From positions 1 through 64,000 of the forward strand of contig NZ_JAIZVX010000003.1 in the NCBI RefSeq assembly GCF_021768455.1: a stretch of 64,000 bases of DNA, read 5' to 3'. This document shows, piece after piece, positions 41,829-52,586 of the stretch. Below the pieces are notes generated by a model, which was not told where the DNA came from, did not search any database, and saw only the letters and a program-made list of their open reading frames with translations. Every line of letters begins with the position of its first letter. Position 1 is the stretch's first letter. A program made the translations under genes and the position numbers. The stretch comes from Aquabacterium sp. GTDB taxonomy: Bacteria > Pseudomonadota > Gammaproteobacteria > Burkholderiales > Burkholderiaceae_C.

Positions 41829-43057
41829 TGAGCGAAGAACGGCAGGCTCGCATGGCCAGGCCTGCCGCCAGGAAGCGGTCTGCGGCGTGGGCCTTGGCCA
41901 CCCTGACCTGTCTGGCCGCATGTGGCGCCAGCCAGGCGGCCGAACCACCCCAGCGGCCCGCAGCACACGACGCTGATTGCCGCCTGGCCATCGACCTCGG
42001 CTCTTCAGGCCTGCGGGCAGGCCAAGGCCGCATCGACGCCACCCAGCCCCCCATCCTGCATCGCGTCGACCTCGATGCCCTCGCCCTGGTGAATGGCCCC
42101 GATGGCGTGCGTGGCCTGGGGCAAAAGGTGGGAAATCTGCTGAAAGACCTGCTGGGGGATCAACGGGGAGATCAGGTCCTGGCTGATGCCCACAAGCCCT
42201 GCCGCGAACGCGTGGCGGTGGGCTTTTCCGCCTGGCGACTGGCCCAGCAGAAGGACCCCATCGGCCTGCGCGACGCGCTGAAGGCCCTGCACGAGCGCAC
42301 CGGCCTGACGGTGCTCATCGTGCCCGCAGAGCAGGAAGGGCGCTACGGCCACACCGCCGCGGCTGCGACCCTGGGCGCCCGGCTGCGCACGCCCTATGTG
42401 CTGGACGTGGGCGGAGGCAGCCTGCAGGTCAATGGCGCGGCGGGCAGCTTTGGTGTGCCGCTGGGACAGAAGGCCTGGCAACAGCTCGCCTGCGCGGCCC
42501 TGGGGCGCCCTCACCCCGTGCCCACCACGCCCACCACAGCCTCCCCCACAGGCTGCGCACTGCAGCCCCTCACGCCCACCGAGCGGGAGCGGCTGCGCGC
42601 CTTGGCCGCATCCCGCCTGCAGGGCCTGAGCGACCAATTGCCCCCGCCGCGGGCCATGACCGCCTTCACCCGCCCGGTGACGCTGGGCGTGGCACCGGCG
42701 GTGCAAAGGCTGCTGGGGCTGCCGGACGCGGGCGTGCTGAGCCTGGCAGACCTGGCCCGCGTGATCGACACCTGGTCGGGCCAGGACAGCGCGCACCTGG
42801 CCGATGCCGCCGGGCTGCCACCGGCCCATGCGGCCTACCTGCTCAGCGACATGCTGCTGCTCGAAGCCGTGACCCGGGCCGCCGGCCTGGCACAGATCGA
42901 CGTGGCCGCGGCGGATGTGAGCAACGTGCCCGCCATCCTGCAGGACGACCGGGCTTACGCCTGGGCGCGTCACCCCATCTGCTACCTGCGGCGCCTGCCC
43001 ACGCAGGGCGAGGCCGCCTACCTTGGCGACCCGGCCAGCTGCCCGCCTGAGCGCTGA
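41828..43057 (+). CDS. Exported/lipoprotein Ppx/GppA-family (ASKHA) phosphatase-like protein
   Basis: Signal region with lipobox-like LAAC; CRLAIDLGSSGLRAGQGR, VGFSAWRLAQQ, VPAEQEGRYG, YVLDVGGGSLQV; overlaps previous gene by 1 nt (TGATG). Confidence 0.65.
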   Translation: MSEERQARMARPAARKRSAAWALATLTCLAACGASQAAEPPQRPAAHDADCRLAIDLGSSGLRAGQGRIDATQPPILHRVDLDALALVNGPDGVRGLGQKVGNLLKDLLGDQRGDQVLADAHKPCRERVAVGFSAWRLAQQKDPIGLRDALKALHERTGLTVLIVPAEQEGRYGHTAAAATLGARLRTPYVLDVGGGSLQVNGAAGSFGVPLGQKAWQQLACAALGRPHPVPTTPTTASPTGCALQPLTPTERERLRALAASRLQGLSDQLPPPRAMTAFTRPVTLGVAPAVQRLLGLPDAGVLSLADLARVIDTWSGQDSAHLADAAGLPPAHAAYLLSDMLLLEAVTRAAGLAQIDVAAADVSNVPAILQDDRAYAWARHPICYLRRLPTQGEAAYLGDPASCPPER

Positions 43058-43085
43058 AGCGCGATCGCTCCCAAGCCAGCTCGGC

Positions 43086-43556
43086 TCACAGGCCTTCGTC
43101 GGTCAGCCACTCGCGCAGGGTGCGGACCATGTCGCGGTCGTTGTGCAGCCAGGCGTTGTGGCGGTAGTCGTTGTAATAGGCCTCTTCGGCCGTCTGCTCG
43201 CCCAGGGCCTCGTAAACGAAGCGCAGCACCATCAGCGCCGGGGCCGGCTCTTCGATGGTCAGGGTCAGGCGAATGGGCGCCGTCTCGCCGTGGGCCTGGG
43301 GCGTGAACACCAGGCGGGACTCGGGCGTGCAGCGCACCTCGTCCTGCATCACATGCTGGCCGAAACGCAGGGTGCGGGCGAAGAGGCCGGGCTCGGTCTC
43401 CTGCCAGTCGCAGGACTCGGGCCCCATGGGGAAACGCTGGGGCGTCTGCACGCGCACCATCAGGCCACGCCAGAGCTGGGCCCGGGTGATCGGCGGCACC
43501 GCCATCTGCACGCTGGTGGCCGGGGAGTTGATCTCGATGAGGTGTTCAAAACGCAT
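43086..43556 (-). CDS. SRPBCC / DUF1857-like protein
   Basis: 156 aa MRFEHLIEINSPATSVQMAVPPITRAQLWRGLMVRVQTPQRFP...YEALG...YRHNAWLHNDRDMVRTLREW. Confidence 0.65.
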   Translation of the reverse strand: MRFEHLIEINSPATSVQMAVPPITRAQLWRGLMVRVQTPQRFPMGPESCDWQETEPGLFARTLRFGQHVMQDEVRCTPESRLVFTPQAHGETAPIRLTLTIEEPAPALMVLRFVYEALGEQTAEEAYYNDYRHNAWLHNDRDMVRTLREWLTDEGL

Positions 43557-43718
43557 GCCGCAAGCTTAACGCGCCACCCCCACACCCGGTGCGGTCGAAT
43601 TTCAAAAGGCGGGATGCGGGCGCCTCAGGGGCACTAAACTCCGGGCTGGCCTCACGAGGGCCGACACGCCTGATCCTCTCCCCACGCTGCGCCTGCGCGC
43701 AGCCAGCCCGAACGCCCC

Positions 43719-44813
43719 ATGTCCCAGTGCAGCACCTCCCCCGACGCCACCCAGCCTGAAGCGGCCGCCAAGCCCATCCAGATCGTGCCCCGGAAGGCCG
43801 TGCTCAACGCCCACGGCTGCGGCGGAGACTGCACCGACCCGAACTTCGACAACGGCCGCTGGCCGCGCACCAAGGTGCTCGAACTCTTCAACCTGCCGTT
43901 CAACGACCTGCTCTGGCAGGCCCAGCAGGTGCACCGCCAGCACTGGGACGCCAACGAGATCGAACACGCCACGCTGCTGTCGGTCAAGACCGGTGGCTGC
44001 CCGGAAGATTGCGGCTACTGCCCGCAGTCGGCCAGCCATGACACCGGCGTCGAGGCCAGCAAGCTGATGAGCCCCGAGGAAGTGCGCGAGGCCGTCGTTG
44101 CCGCCAAGGAAGCCGGCGCCAGCCGCTTCTGCATGGGCGCCGCCTGGCGCGCCCCGAAGGACCGCGACATCGAGAAGGTGGCCGAACTCATCGGCGTGAT
44201 CAAGGAAGAAGGCCTTGAGGCCTGCTGCACCCTGGGCATGCTGACCGACACCCAGGCCCGCTCCCTGAAGGACGCGGGCCTCGACTACTACAACCACAAC
44301 CTCGACACCGCGCCCGAGCTGTACGGCGACATCATCACCACCCGCGACATGCAGGACCGCCTGGACACCCTCGCCCACGTGCGCGAAGCCAGCATCAAGG
44401 TCTGCAGCGGCGGCATCGTGGGCATGGGCGAAACCCGCGAAGGCCGCGCCGGCCTGATCGCCCAACTGGCCAACCTGCCCACCTACCCCGAGTCGGTGCC
44501 CATCAACGACCTGGTCCGCGTGCCCGGCACCCCCCTGGCCGACACCCCCCAGCTCGACCCACTCGAATTCGTGCGCACCATCGCCGTGGCCCGCATCACC
44601 ATGCCCACGGCGCGCGTGCGCCTGTCGGCCGGTCGTCAGGCCATGAGCGAGGCCGTGCAGGCCCTGTGCTTCCTGGCTGGCGCCAACTCCATCTTCTACG
44701 GCGACAAGCTGCTGACCACCGGCAACCCGGCCTTCGACAACGACCAGGCCCTGATGAAGAAGCTCGGCCTGAAGAGCGGCAAGGCCGTGACCGCGCGCGT
44801 TCAAGCCGACTGA
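43719..44813 (+). CDS. bioB: Biotin synthase BioB
   Basis: [17 protein letters not shown] radical-SAM motif, [24 protein letters not shown]. Confidence 0.97.
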   Translation: MSQCSTSPDATQPEAAAKPIQIVPRKAVLNAHGCGGDCTDPNFDNGRWPRTKVLELFNLPFNDLLWQAQQVHRQHWDANEIEHATLLSVKTGGCPEDCGYCPQSASHDTGVEASKLMSPEEVREAVVAAKEAGASRFCMGAAWRAPKDRDIEKVAELIGVIKEEGLEACCTLGMLTDTQARSLKDAGLDYYNHNLDTAPELYGDIITTRDMQDRLDTLAHVREASIKVCSGGIVGMGETREGRAGLIAQLANLPTYPESVPINDLVRVPGTPLADTPQLDPLEFVRTIAVARITMPTARVRLSAGRQAMSEAVQALCFLAGANSIFYGDKLLTTGNPAFDNDQALMKKLGLKSGKAVTARVQAD

Positions 44814-44888
44814 GACCGCCCCTGGCCAGGGAGCGCAGGGCCGACAGAGCCCTGAAGGCCAGGAGCCCCATGCAAGGCAGTTTCACCC

Positions 44889-46706
44889 ATGGTGTCTCAG
44901 GCTCCCGCCGACATGAGCTCGGCACGCACCTACCGCGTGCTGTGGCCCATGTTGCTGACCCTCGTCGTGCTGACGGGGTCCTGCCTCGTCCTGCTCTATG
45001 TGCAGCACGCCGGACGGGCCATCACGGGCATGCAGGCGCGCTGGTCCATGACCCGCAATGCCACCAGCATGGCCTTCCTGCGCCACGCGGCCCTGCCCTC
45101 AGCCGAGGCACACGACCAGGCGCAGGCCCGCGCGGCACAGTTGCAGGGCTTCAGCCTGGCCCTGCGCGAACTCAACCGGCCTGATGGCAACCTGGAACAG
45201 GCCCGCGCCGGCCTGGTGCGCAGCGGCGCCCTGCCCGATGACGCCGACCAGCTGGTGCGCGTCTATGGCTGGATCCTGAGGATGGCGAGCTTCCAGCCCA
45301 TCCGCGACCGCTGGCAGCAGACCGAGGCCTGTGCCCAGGCCATGCTGGCCGTGGGGGCCGAGATCGACGCCGCCATGCTCCAGGGGATCACGCCATCGGC
45401 CGAACAGACGCGCCGCTGGCTGACCCGCATCGACGCGCTCAGCCAGCACATGGACCGCAACGAACACCAGACCCAGGTGGACCTCGCACACTCCGGCCGC
45501 CTCACCTACCGGCTCATCACCGGCACGCAGCTGACGCTGGGCCTGCTGCTGGGTGGGCTGTGCATCTGGACGACACGGCGCGCCGTGCGCCACATCGAGG
45601 CCCGCCAGCGCGCCCTGCAGCGCGCCAACGAACGCACGGCGCTGGCCCTGCAGTGCGCCGGCATGGGCCTGTTCGAACTCAACCCGGCCAGTGGCCATTA
45701 CTGGATGGACGCCCACGTGGCGGGCCTGCACGGCCTGGCCGGGCCCGTCTCCATCCACCGCGAGGACATCCGCGAGCGCCTGCACCCCGAGGACATGGAC
45801 GCCACCCGCGAGGGCGTGGACACCATCGTCCGCCAAGGTCGGATCGGCCGGCTGGACTACCGCGCCGTGTGGCCCGACGGCCAGGTGCGCCACATCGAAA
45901 GCCACGGCCAGCTCATCGCCGAAACCGGCCAGGTGCTGGGGGTCTCGCGCGACGTGACGACCGAGCGCCTCCGCACCCAGGCCCTGGCCGACGGCGAAAC
46001 CGCCCGGCGCGTGGCCCTGGCCCAGCGCAGCTTCCTCTCGCGCCTGAGCCACGAATTGCGCACCCCGCTCAACGCCATCCTGGGCTTTGCGCAGTTGCTC
46101 GCACGCGAAGAAAACCGCCACCACACCGAGCGCGACCGCCAGCAGATCGGGCTGATCCGGGACGCGGGCCAGCAGCTGCTGCGGCTGGTGGAAGACGTGC
46201 TCGACCTGAGCAAGGTGGAGGCGGGCGAGATCGGCATGACCCTGCAGCCGACCGATGTGCGCGCCCTGCTGGACAGCTGCCTGCCCATCGTGGCCAACGT
46301 GGCCGAACGCCACCGCGTTGCGCTGCGCCCCCCCGCGCCGGGCGAGCCCCTGCTGGCCCTGGTCGATGGCCGACGTCTTCAACAGGTCTTCCTCAACCTG
46401 ATGAGCAATGGCTGCAAGTACAACCGCCCGGGCGGCACGCTGACCCTCACCCTCTGCGCCACGGACACCCAGGTCTCCGTGGGCTTTGCCGACACCGGTG
46501 AAGGCCTGAGCGAAGCCGAGGTCGCGAGCCTGTTCAAGCCCTTCCAGCGCATCGAGCGCCATGCCCGCCACGTGGAAGGCAGCGGCCTGGGCCTGTGCAT
46601 CGTCAAGCAGATGGTCGAGGGCATGGGCGGGCAGGTGCAGGTGTGGAGCACACCAGGCCAGGGCTCCTGCTTCACCGTGACCCTGCCCCGCAGCCTGCCG
46701 GCCTGA
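44889..46706 (+). CDS. PAS-containing membrane sensor histidine kinase (orphan)
   Basis: Two TM segments, PAS, HisKA FLSRLSHELRTPLNAILGFAQLL, HATPase VFLNLMSNGCKYNRPGG...GSGLGLCIVKQMVEGMGG. Confidence 0.88.
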   Translation: MVSQAPADMSSARTYRVLWPMLLTLVVLTGSCLVLLYVQHAGRAITGMQARWSMTRNATSMAFLRHAALPSAEAHDQAQARAAQLQGFSLALRELNRPDGNLEQARAGLVRSGALPDDADQLVRVYGWILRMASFQPIRDRWQQTEACAQAMLAVGAEIDAAMLQGITPSAEQTRRWLTRIDALSQHMDRNEHQTQVDLAHSGRLTYRLITGTQLTLGLLLGGLCIWTTRRAVRHIEARQRALQRANERTALALQCAGMGLFELNPASGHYWMDAHVAGLHGLAGPVSIHREDIRERLHPEDMDATREGVDTIVRQGRIGRLDYRAVWPDGQVRHIESHGQLIAETGQVLGVSRDVTTERLRTQALADGETARRVALAQRSFLSRLSHELRTPLNAILGFAQLLAREENRHHTERDRQQIGLIRDAGQQLLRLVEDVLDLSKVEAGEIGMTLQPTDVRALLDSCLPIVANVAERHRVALRPPAPGEPLLALVDGRRLQQVFLNLMSNGCKYNRPGGTLTLTLCATDTQVSVGFADTGEGLSEAEVASLFKPFQRIERHARHVEGSGLGLCIVKQMVEGMGGQVQVWSTPGQGSCFTVTLPRSLPA

Positions 46707-46745
46707 GCGGATGGCGCCGGCGCCCCATCGCCAGACCACACCCAC

Positions 46746-49025
46746 TCAGGCCGCGAGCTTTTCCCGCCAGGCCTGGGCCGCCTGCACCATGTGGGCCAGG
46801 GCTGCCTCGGTTTCCGGCCAGTGCCGGGTCTTGAGCCCGCAATCGGGGTTGACCCAGAGCCGCTCCGCCGGGATCACCGACAGCGCCCGCCCCAGCAGCG
46901 CGCTCATGGCGGCCACGCTGGGCACGCGGGGCGAGTGGATGTCGTAGACACCCGGGCCGATCTGGTTGGGGTAGGCGAAGTCGCCAAAGCCATCCAGCAA
47001 GGCCATGGCCGAGCGCGAGGTCTCGATGGTGATCACGTCCGCATCCATGGCCGCGATCGAGGGCAGGATGTCGTTGAACTCGGCATAGCACATGTGGGTG
47101 TGGACCTGGGTGCTGTCCTGCACACAGGCCGCGCTGAGCTGGAAGGCCCGCACGGCCCAGCCGAGGTAGACGGGCCAGTCGGACTGGCGCAGCGGCAGGC
47201 CTTCGCGGAACGCAGGCTCGTCGATCTGGATCAGGCGGATGCCGGCCTTTTCCAGGTCGGCCACCTCGTCGCGGATGGCCAGGGCCAGCTGGAAGGCCGT
47301 GGTCTCACGCGGCTGGTCGTCACGCACGAAAGACCACTGCAGCATGGTGACCGGGCCGGTGAGCATGCCCTTCATGGGCCGGACGGTGAGCGACTGCGCA
47401 TACCGCGTGGTCTCGACGGTGATGGGCTCGGGACGCACCACATCGCCATAGAGCACCGGCGGTTTGACACAGCGCGAACCGTAGCTCTGCACCCAGCCGT
47501 GTTCGGTGAAGGCATAGCCCCAGAGCTGCTCGGCAAAGTACTCGACCATGTCGTTGCGCTCGGCCTCGCCGTGCACCAGCACGTCCAGGCCCAGGGCTTC
47601 CTGCTTGCGCACCACCAGTTCGATCTCTTCGCGGATGCGTTCAAGGTAGGCCTGGGCGCTGAGCTCGCCGCGCTTGTGGGCGGCGCGCGTCTGGCGGATG
47701 GCCGCGGTCTGCGGGAAGGAACCGATGGTGGTGGTCGGCAGCAAAGGCAGGCCCAGCGTTTCGCGCTGCACCGCCTGGCGCTGCACAAAGGGGCTGTGGC
47801 GTTGCGCCATCTCGGGCGTGAGGCGGTCCAGGCGCTTTTGCACGATGGCATGGCGCACCCGCGGCGAGGTCTGGCGCGAGCGCACGGCGGCATCGGCCGC
47901 GTCCAGCTCGGCCACCACGGCGTCTTCGCCCTCATTCAAGGCGCGGGCCAGGGTCTGCAACTCGCCCAGTTTTTCGGTGGCAAAGGCCAGCCAGGCGCGC
48001 ACGTCCGTGTCCAGCTTGCGCTCCTGCGCCAGGCTGAAGGGCACGTGCAGCAGCGAGCACGAAGGCGCCACCCAGAGGCGGTCTTGCAGCTCGGCATGCA
48101 GGGCCTGCAGCACGGGCAGCTGCTTGCGCAGGTCGGTGCGCCAGATGTTGCGACCATCGACCACACCGACCGAGAGCACCGCGTCGGCAGGCAGTGCGGT
48201 GCGCCAGGCCGGCAGCTGTTGCGGGGCCCGCACCAGGTCGATGTGGAAGCCCTGCACGGGCAGCTGGCAGGCCAGCACGGCGTGGTCGGCCGCGGTGTCG
48301 AAGTAGGTGGCCAGCAGCAGCTTCACGCCGGTGCCGGTGAGGTCCTGGTAGGCCGGGGCATAGGCGGCCAGCCAGTTGGCGGGCAGGTCCAGGCACAGGG
48401 CCGGCTCGTCGATCTGCACCCATTCAACGCCGCGCTGGGCGAAGCCACGCAGGATGCGGCGGTAGGCCTGCACCAGGCGGGGCAGCAGGCTCAGGCGGTC
48501 GAAGTCGGCCGAGGCGCCATGGCACTTGGCCAGCCACAGGAAGGTCAGGGGTCCCAGGATCACGGGCTTGGCCTCGAAGCCCTGGTCCAGCGCCTCGTCG
48601 AGCTCGTCGAACAGCCAGTCCACACCGCCCTCGAAGCGGCTCTCGGGCGAGAGCTCGGGCACCAGGTAGTGGTAGTTGGTGTCGAACCACTTGGTCATCT
48701 CCATGGCCGGCTGGGCGGCATTGCCACGGGCGAGTTCAAAGTACTGGCTCAAGGTGAGCGTGCGGGCGTCGAAGCCGAAGCGGCTGGGCAAGGCGCCCAG
48801 GGTGGCGCAAAGTGTGAGCGTCTGGTCATACCAGGCGAAGTCACCGGTGCTGACCCGGGAAACGCCTGCGTCGCGCTGCAGCCGCCAGTGGCGGCTGCGC
48901 AGCGTGGCGCCCAGTTCGCGCAGCTGGGGCTCGGCCAGGTCGCCGCGCCAGAAGGCCTCCTGGGCGAACTTCAGTTCGCGTTGGGCGCCGATGCGCGGGA
49001 AGCCGAGAAGGTGGGTGTGTGCCAT
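46746..49025 (-). CDS. metE: Cobalamin-independent methionine synthase MetE
   Basis: [60 protein letters not shown]. Confidence 0.97.
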   Translation of the reverse strand: MAHTHLLGFPRIGAQRELKFAQEAFWRGDLAEPQLRELGATLRSRHWRLQRDAGVSRVSTGDFAWYDQTLTLCATLGALPSRFGFDARTLTLSQYFELARGNAAQPAMEMTKWFDTNYHYLVPELSPESRFEGGVDWLFDELDEALDQGFEAKPVILGPLTFLWLAKCHGASADFDRLSLLPRLVQAYRRILRGFAQRGVEWVQIDEPALCLDLPANWLAAYAPAYQDLTGTGVKLLLATYFDTAADHAVLACQLPVQGFHIDLVRAPQQLPAWRTALPADAVLSVGVVDGRNIWRTDLRKQLPVLQALHAELQDRLWVAPSCSLLHVPFSLAQERKLDTDVRAWLAFATEKLGELQTLARALNEGEDAVVAELDAADAAVRSRQTSPRVRHAIVQKRLDRLTPEMAQRHSPFVQRQAVQRETLGLPLLPTTTIGSFPQTAAIRQTRAAHKRGELSAQAYLERIREEIELVVRKQEALGLDVLVHGEAERNDMVEYFAEQLWGYAFTEHGWVQSYGSRCVKPPVLYGDVVRPEPITVETTRYAQSLTVRPMKGMLTGPVTMLQWSFVRDDQPRETTAFQLALAIRDEVADLEKAGIRLIQIDEPAFREGLPLRQSDWPVYLGWAVRAFQLSAACVQDSTQVHTHMCYAEFNDILPSIAAMDADVITIETSRSAMALLDGFGDFAYPNQIGPGVYDIHSPRVPSVAAMSALLGRALSVIPAERLWVNPDCGLKTRHWPETEAALAHMVQAAQAWREKLAA

Positions 49026-49107
49026 GGGGAAAAGGTCCGAATCGATGCGATGGCACGCAGTCTCGCGATTCGGCTGGCTTGCATCAAGCGAGATGTTTTC
49101 ACACTCA

Positions 49108-49124
49108 CATGAATGCCATTCATG
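49108..49124. promoter_or_regulatory. MetR-type operator upstream of metE
   Basis: Perfect palindrome CATGAATG-C-CATTCATG containing TGAA-N5-TTCA (49110-49122), 85 nt upstream of metE start. Confidence 0.65.
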
Positions 49125-49127
49125 TCC

Positions 49128-49838
<711 letters not shown>

Positions 49839-49856
49839 GGCAAGTTCAGGGCGTGT

Positions 49857-51107
49857 TCAGGAGCGGATGGCCTGCGCCGGGTCCATGCGGGCCGCACGGC
49901 GGGCGGGTGCGGCCGCGGCCAGCACCCCGGCCAGCCAGGCGATGCCCACGATCTGCAGGGCCATGCGGGGCGGCAGGGTGATGGCGAACAGGGGCTTGCC
50001 ATCGGCGCCCAGCACGGCGTGGGTGAAAACCCAGATCATGCCCGCGGCCATCGCCACACCCAGCACCGAGCCGATGGCGCCCACCAGCCCGCCCTGGATC
50101 AGGAAGATGCGCATGACCTGGTCGCGCGTGGCGCCCATGGCCCGCAGGATGCCGATCTCGCGCTGCTTCTGCACGACCGAGACCACCAGCACGCTGGCAA
50201 TGCCCAGGATGACCACGATCATCACCACCACGCGGATCAGCAGGGTGCTGATGCCCTGGGCATTGAGCGCGGTCACCAGCTGGGCATTGGTCTCCTGCCA
50301 GCTCTCGACCTTGTAGGGCAGCTCCCGGCTCAGTGACTGAGCCAGTGCCTTGGCCGCCCAGACGTCGTCCAGCGTGAGGTCGATCTGCGTGGCACCGCCG
50401 GCCAGGTCGAGCATGCTCTGGGCCGAGCGCAGCGGCACGATGAGCACGCGGCGGTTCAGGTCCTTGATGCCCAGGTCGACCAGGCCGGTGAGCCGCAGCG
50501 TTTCGCTGCGGGCGGTGGCGCCCGTGCCCACGGTGACGGTGAGGCGGTCGCCCACGCGCACGCCCAGGTCGGCGGCCAGGGTCTGGCCCACGATGGTCTC
50601 GCCCGGGCCCAGGCGCAGGCTGCCGGCCACGAGCTTCTGCCCCAGACCCACGATGCGGTCGTAGCGGGCAATGTCGACCCCCGTGATGGCCACGGCACGG
50701 GTGGCCTCGCCGCGCTGCGCCAGGGCCGCACCGCCCACCATGGGCGACACCGCCGCCACGCCTTCGCGCCGGTCGAGCGCGGCCACCACGGCCGGCCAGT
50801 TGACCACGGTGCGCAGGCGCTGGGCGCGGGTCTGGATGTCGGCGATCACGGCCTGGTCGGGCGCACGCGGCAGCACCGGCGCGACCTTGTCGTCCAGCGG
50901 GGACACGACCACATGGGCCTGGGCGCCCAGCGTTTTTTCCAGCGTGTTGCGCTGCAGGCCCACCACCAGGGCCGAGATGTAGGCCACCACGGCCACACCG
51001 GCGGCCACGCCCACGATGATCAACAGGCTCTGAAAGCGACCCTCGCGCAGGAAGCGCACGGCCACGTTCAGTTCGAAGCCCACGCCCAGGACGCCGTGTT
51101 CTCTCAT
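49857..51107 (-). CDS. ABC transporter permease, FtsX/MacB-like
   Basis: TM-large periplasmic domain-3 TM; C-terminal VSVVQKQREIGILRAMGATRDQVMRIFLIQGGLVGAIGSVLG. Confidence 0.88.
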   Translation of the reverse strand: MREHGVLGVGFELNVAVRFLREGRFQSLLIIVGVAAGVAVVAYISALVVGLQRNTLEKTLGAQAHVVVSPLDDKVAPVLPRAPDQAVIADIQTRAQRLRTVVNWPAVVAALDRREGVAAVSPMVGGAALAQRGEATRAVAITGVDIARYDRIVGLGQKLVAGSLRLGPGETIVGQTLAADLGVRVGDRLTVTVGTGATARSETLRLTGLVDLGIKDLNRRVLIVPLRSAQSMLDLAGGATQIDLTLDDVWAAKALAQSLSRELPYKVESWQETNAQLVTALNAQGISTLLIRVVVMIVVILGIASVLVVSVVQKQREIGILRAMGATRDQVMRIFLIQGGLVGAIGSVLGVAMAAGMIWVFTHAVLGADGKPLFAITLPPRMALQIVGIAWLAGVLAAAAPARRAARMDPAQAIRS

Positions 51108-51123
51108 GGCTTGTGCCCGCGGC

Positions 51124-52416
51124 TCACGGCGCAGTGGCGTTTGGAGTGGCGGGCGATGCCAGCACCGCGCGCACGCGCTGGCCGGGCTGGACGGTGGCGT
51201 CGAGCAAGACGGCTTCGCCATCCTTCAGGCCTGCGAGCACCTCGGCCTGGTCGAGGGTGCGCAGGCCCAGGGTGAGTTCGCGCAGCACGGCACGCCCCCC
51301 TTCGGCCACCAGCACGCTGCCGCGCGCCGGCTGGGTGGCATCGGCCGCCCCCCGCAGGGCCCGCAGGGGCAGCACCCTGGCCTGGGCGCGCTGGCCCGTG
51401 ACCACCTCGATGGACAGGGTCATGTCTTCGCGCAGGAAGGCCGGTGGCGCGGCATCGAGCACAAAGGTCACCTCGACCGAACCGGCCTGGGCGTCGACCG
51501 CCGCGCCCAGTCGGTCCACATGGGCGCTGAAGGGCTGGGTGGGGTAGGCATCGGCCAGCACGCGGGCGGTCTGGCCCACCTGCAGCTGCGCCAGGAAGCG
51601 CTCGTCCACATCGGCCAGCAACTCGGTGCGCCCCTGCACGGCCAGGGTCAGCAAGGCCTTGCCAGCCTGCACGATCTGGCCGGGCTCGACGGTGCGCAGC
51701 AGCACGCGGCCGGCTGCGGGCGCACGCAGGGTGGTCTGGTCCAGGCGGGCCTGGGCCACCTCGACCGCCGCCCGGGCCGACGCCACCTGGGCCTCGGCCG
51801 CGCCGCGCTCGCCGCCGCGCTGGTTGGCCTGCACCTGCGCGCGGGCGGCGTCGCGCTGGGCGCGGGCCACGTCGACCGCACGCTGGCTGTCGTCCAGCTT
51901 CTGCGTGCTGTAGAAACGCTGGGCCACGAGTTCCTGGGTGCGGACCAGGTCGCGCTGGGCCGCCAGCAGATTGGCATCGGCCTGGGCCAGTGCCGACTGG
52001 GCGCTGGGCAGGGACAAGGCCTGCTGGCTGGCCAGCTTCGCCTCGGCCTGCACCAGGGCCGCACGGGCTTGCTGGAGGTTGGCGCGGGCTTCGTCGGCCT
52101 CCAGCATCACGAGGATGGCACCGGCCTGCACCCTGTCGCCCTCGTTCACCGCCACCTTCCACACGCGGCCCGTGACCGTGCTGCCCAGCTCGACGCGGGC
52201 CGGCGTCTTGACGCGGGCGGTGAACTGCAGGGTGCGGGTCAGGGGCTGGCTGCGCAGCACCACGGCACTCACCTCGGCCGGGCGCCAGCGCAACCAGGCG
52301 CCACCGGCCAGGGCCACGGCCAGCAGCAGCCACCACAGGGTGCGGCGTTGGCGCCACCAGGGCGACGAAGCAGGCCCCGTGGGGCCCATGGGGCTCGGAA
52401 CAGAAGGCATGGACAT
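51124..52416 (-). CDS. Periplasmic adaptor (HlyD/MacA/MFP family)
   Basis: N-terminal TM, GSTVTGRVWKVAVNEGDRVQAGAILVMLEADEA, long coiled coil, LRAPAAGRVLLRTVEPGQIVQAG. Confidence 0.88.
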   Translation of the reverse strand: MSMPSVPSPMGPTGPASSPWWRQRRTLWWLLLAVALAGGAWLRWRPAEVSAVVLRSQPLTRTLQFTARVKTPARVELGSTVTGRVWKVAVNEGDRVQAGAILVMLEADEARANLQQARAALVQAEAKLASQQALSLPSAQSALAQADANLLAAQRDLVRTQELVAQRFYSTQKLDDSQRAVDVARAQRDAARAQVQANQRGGERGAAEAQVASARAAVEVAQARLDQTTLRAPAAGRVLLRTVEPGQIVQAGKALLTLAVQGRTELLADVDERFLAQLQVGQTARVLADAYPTQPFSAHVDRLGAAVDAQAGSVEVTFVLDAAPPAFLREDMTLSIEVVTGQRAQARVLPLRALRGAADATQPARGSVLVAEGGRAVLRELTLGLRTLDQAEVLAGLKDGEAVLLDATVQPGQRVRAVLASPATPNATAP

Positions 52417-52586
52417 GGAGAGATCATGGCACGCGGCGGGCACCCCGGCACGATGCCCCAGCCAGGGGTTGGGGCGCGCCGCCAAAGTGTCGCGCCCGCA
52501 CCCCACGCGGCGCCCGGGCAGCCCGCACAATCGCCGTCTTTGATCGCGGTCATGGCGCGCGGTCGCAGGACATGAGGAGTGAAAAG

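Noticed and set aside
46707-46745. GC-rich imperfect hairpin (GGATGGCGCCGGCGCCCCATC) between the histidine kinase and metE
   Set aside because: Imperfect stem without a T-run; could be a terminator but the evidence is too weak to list as a feature.
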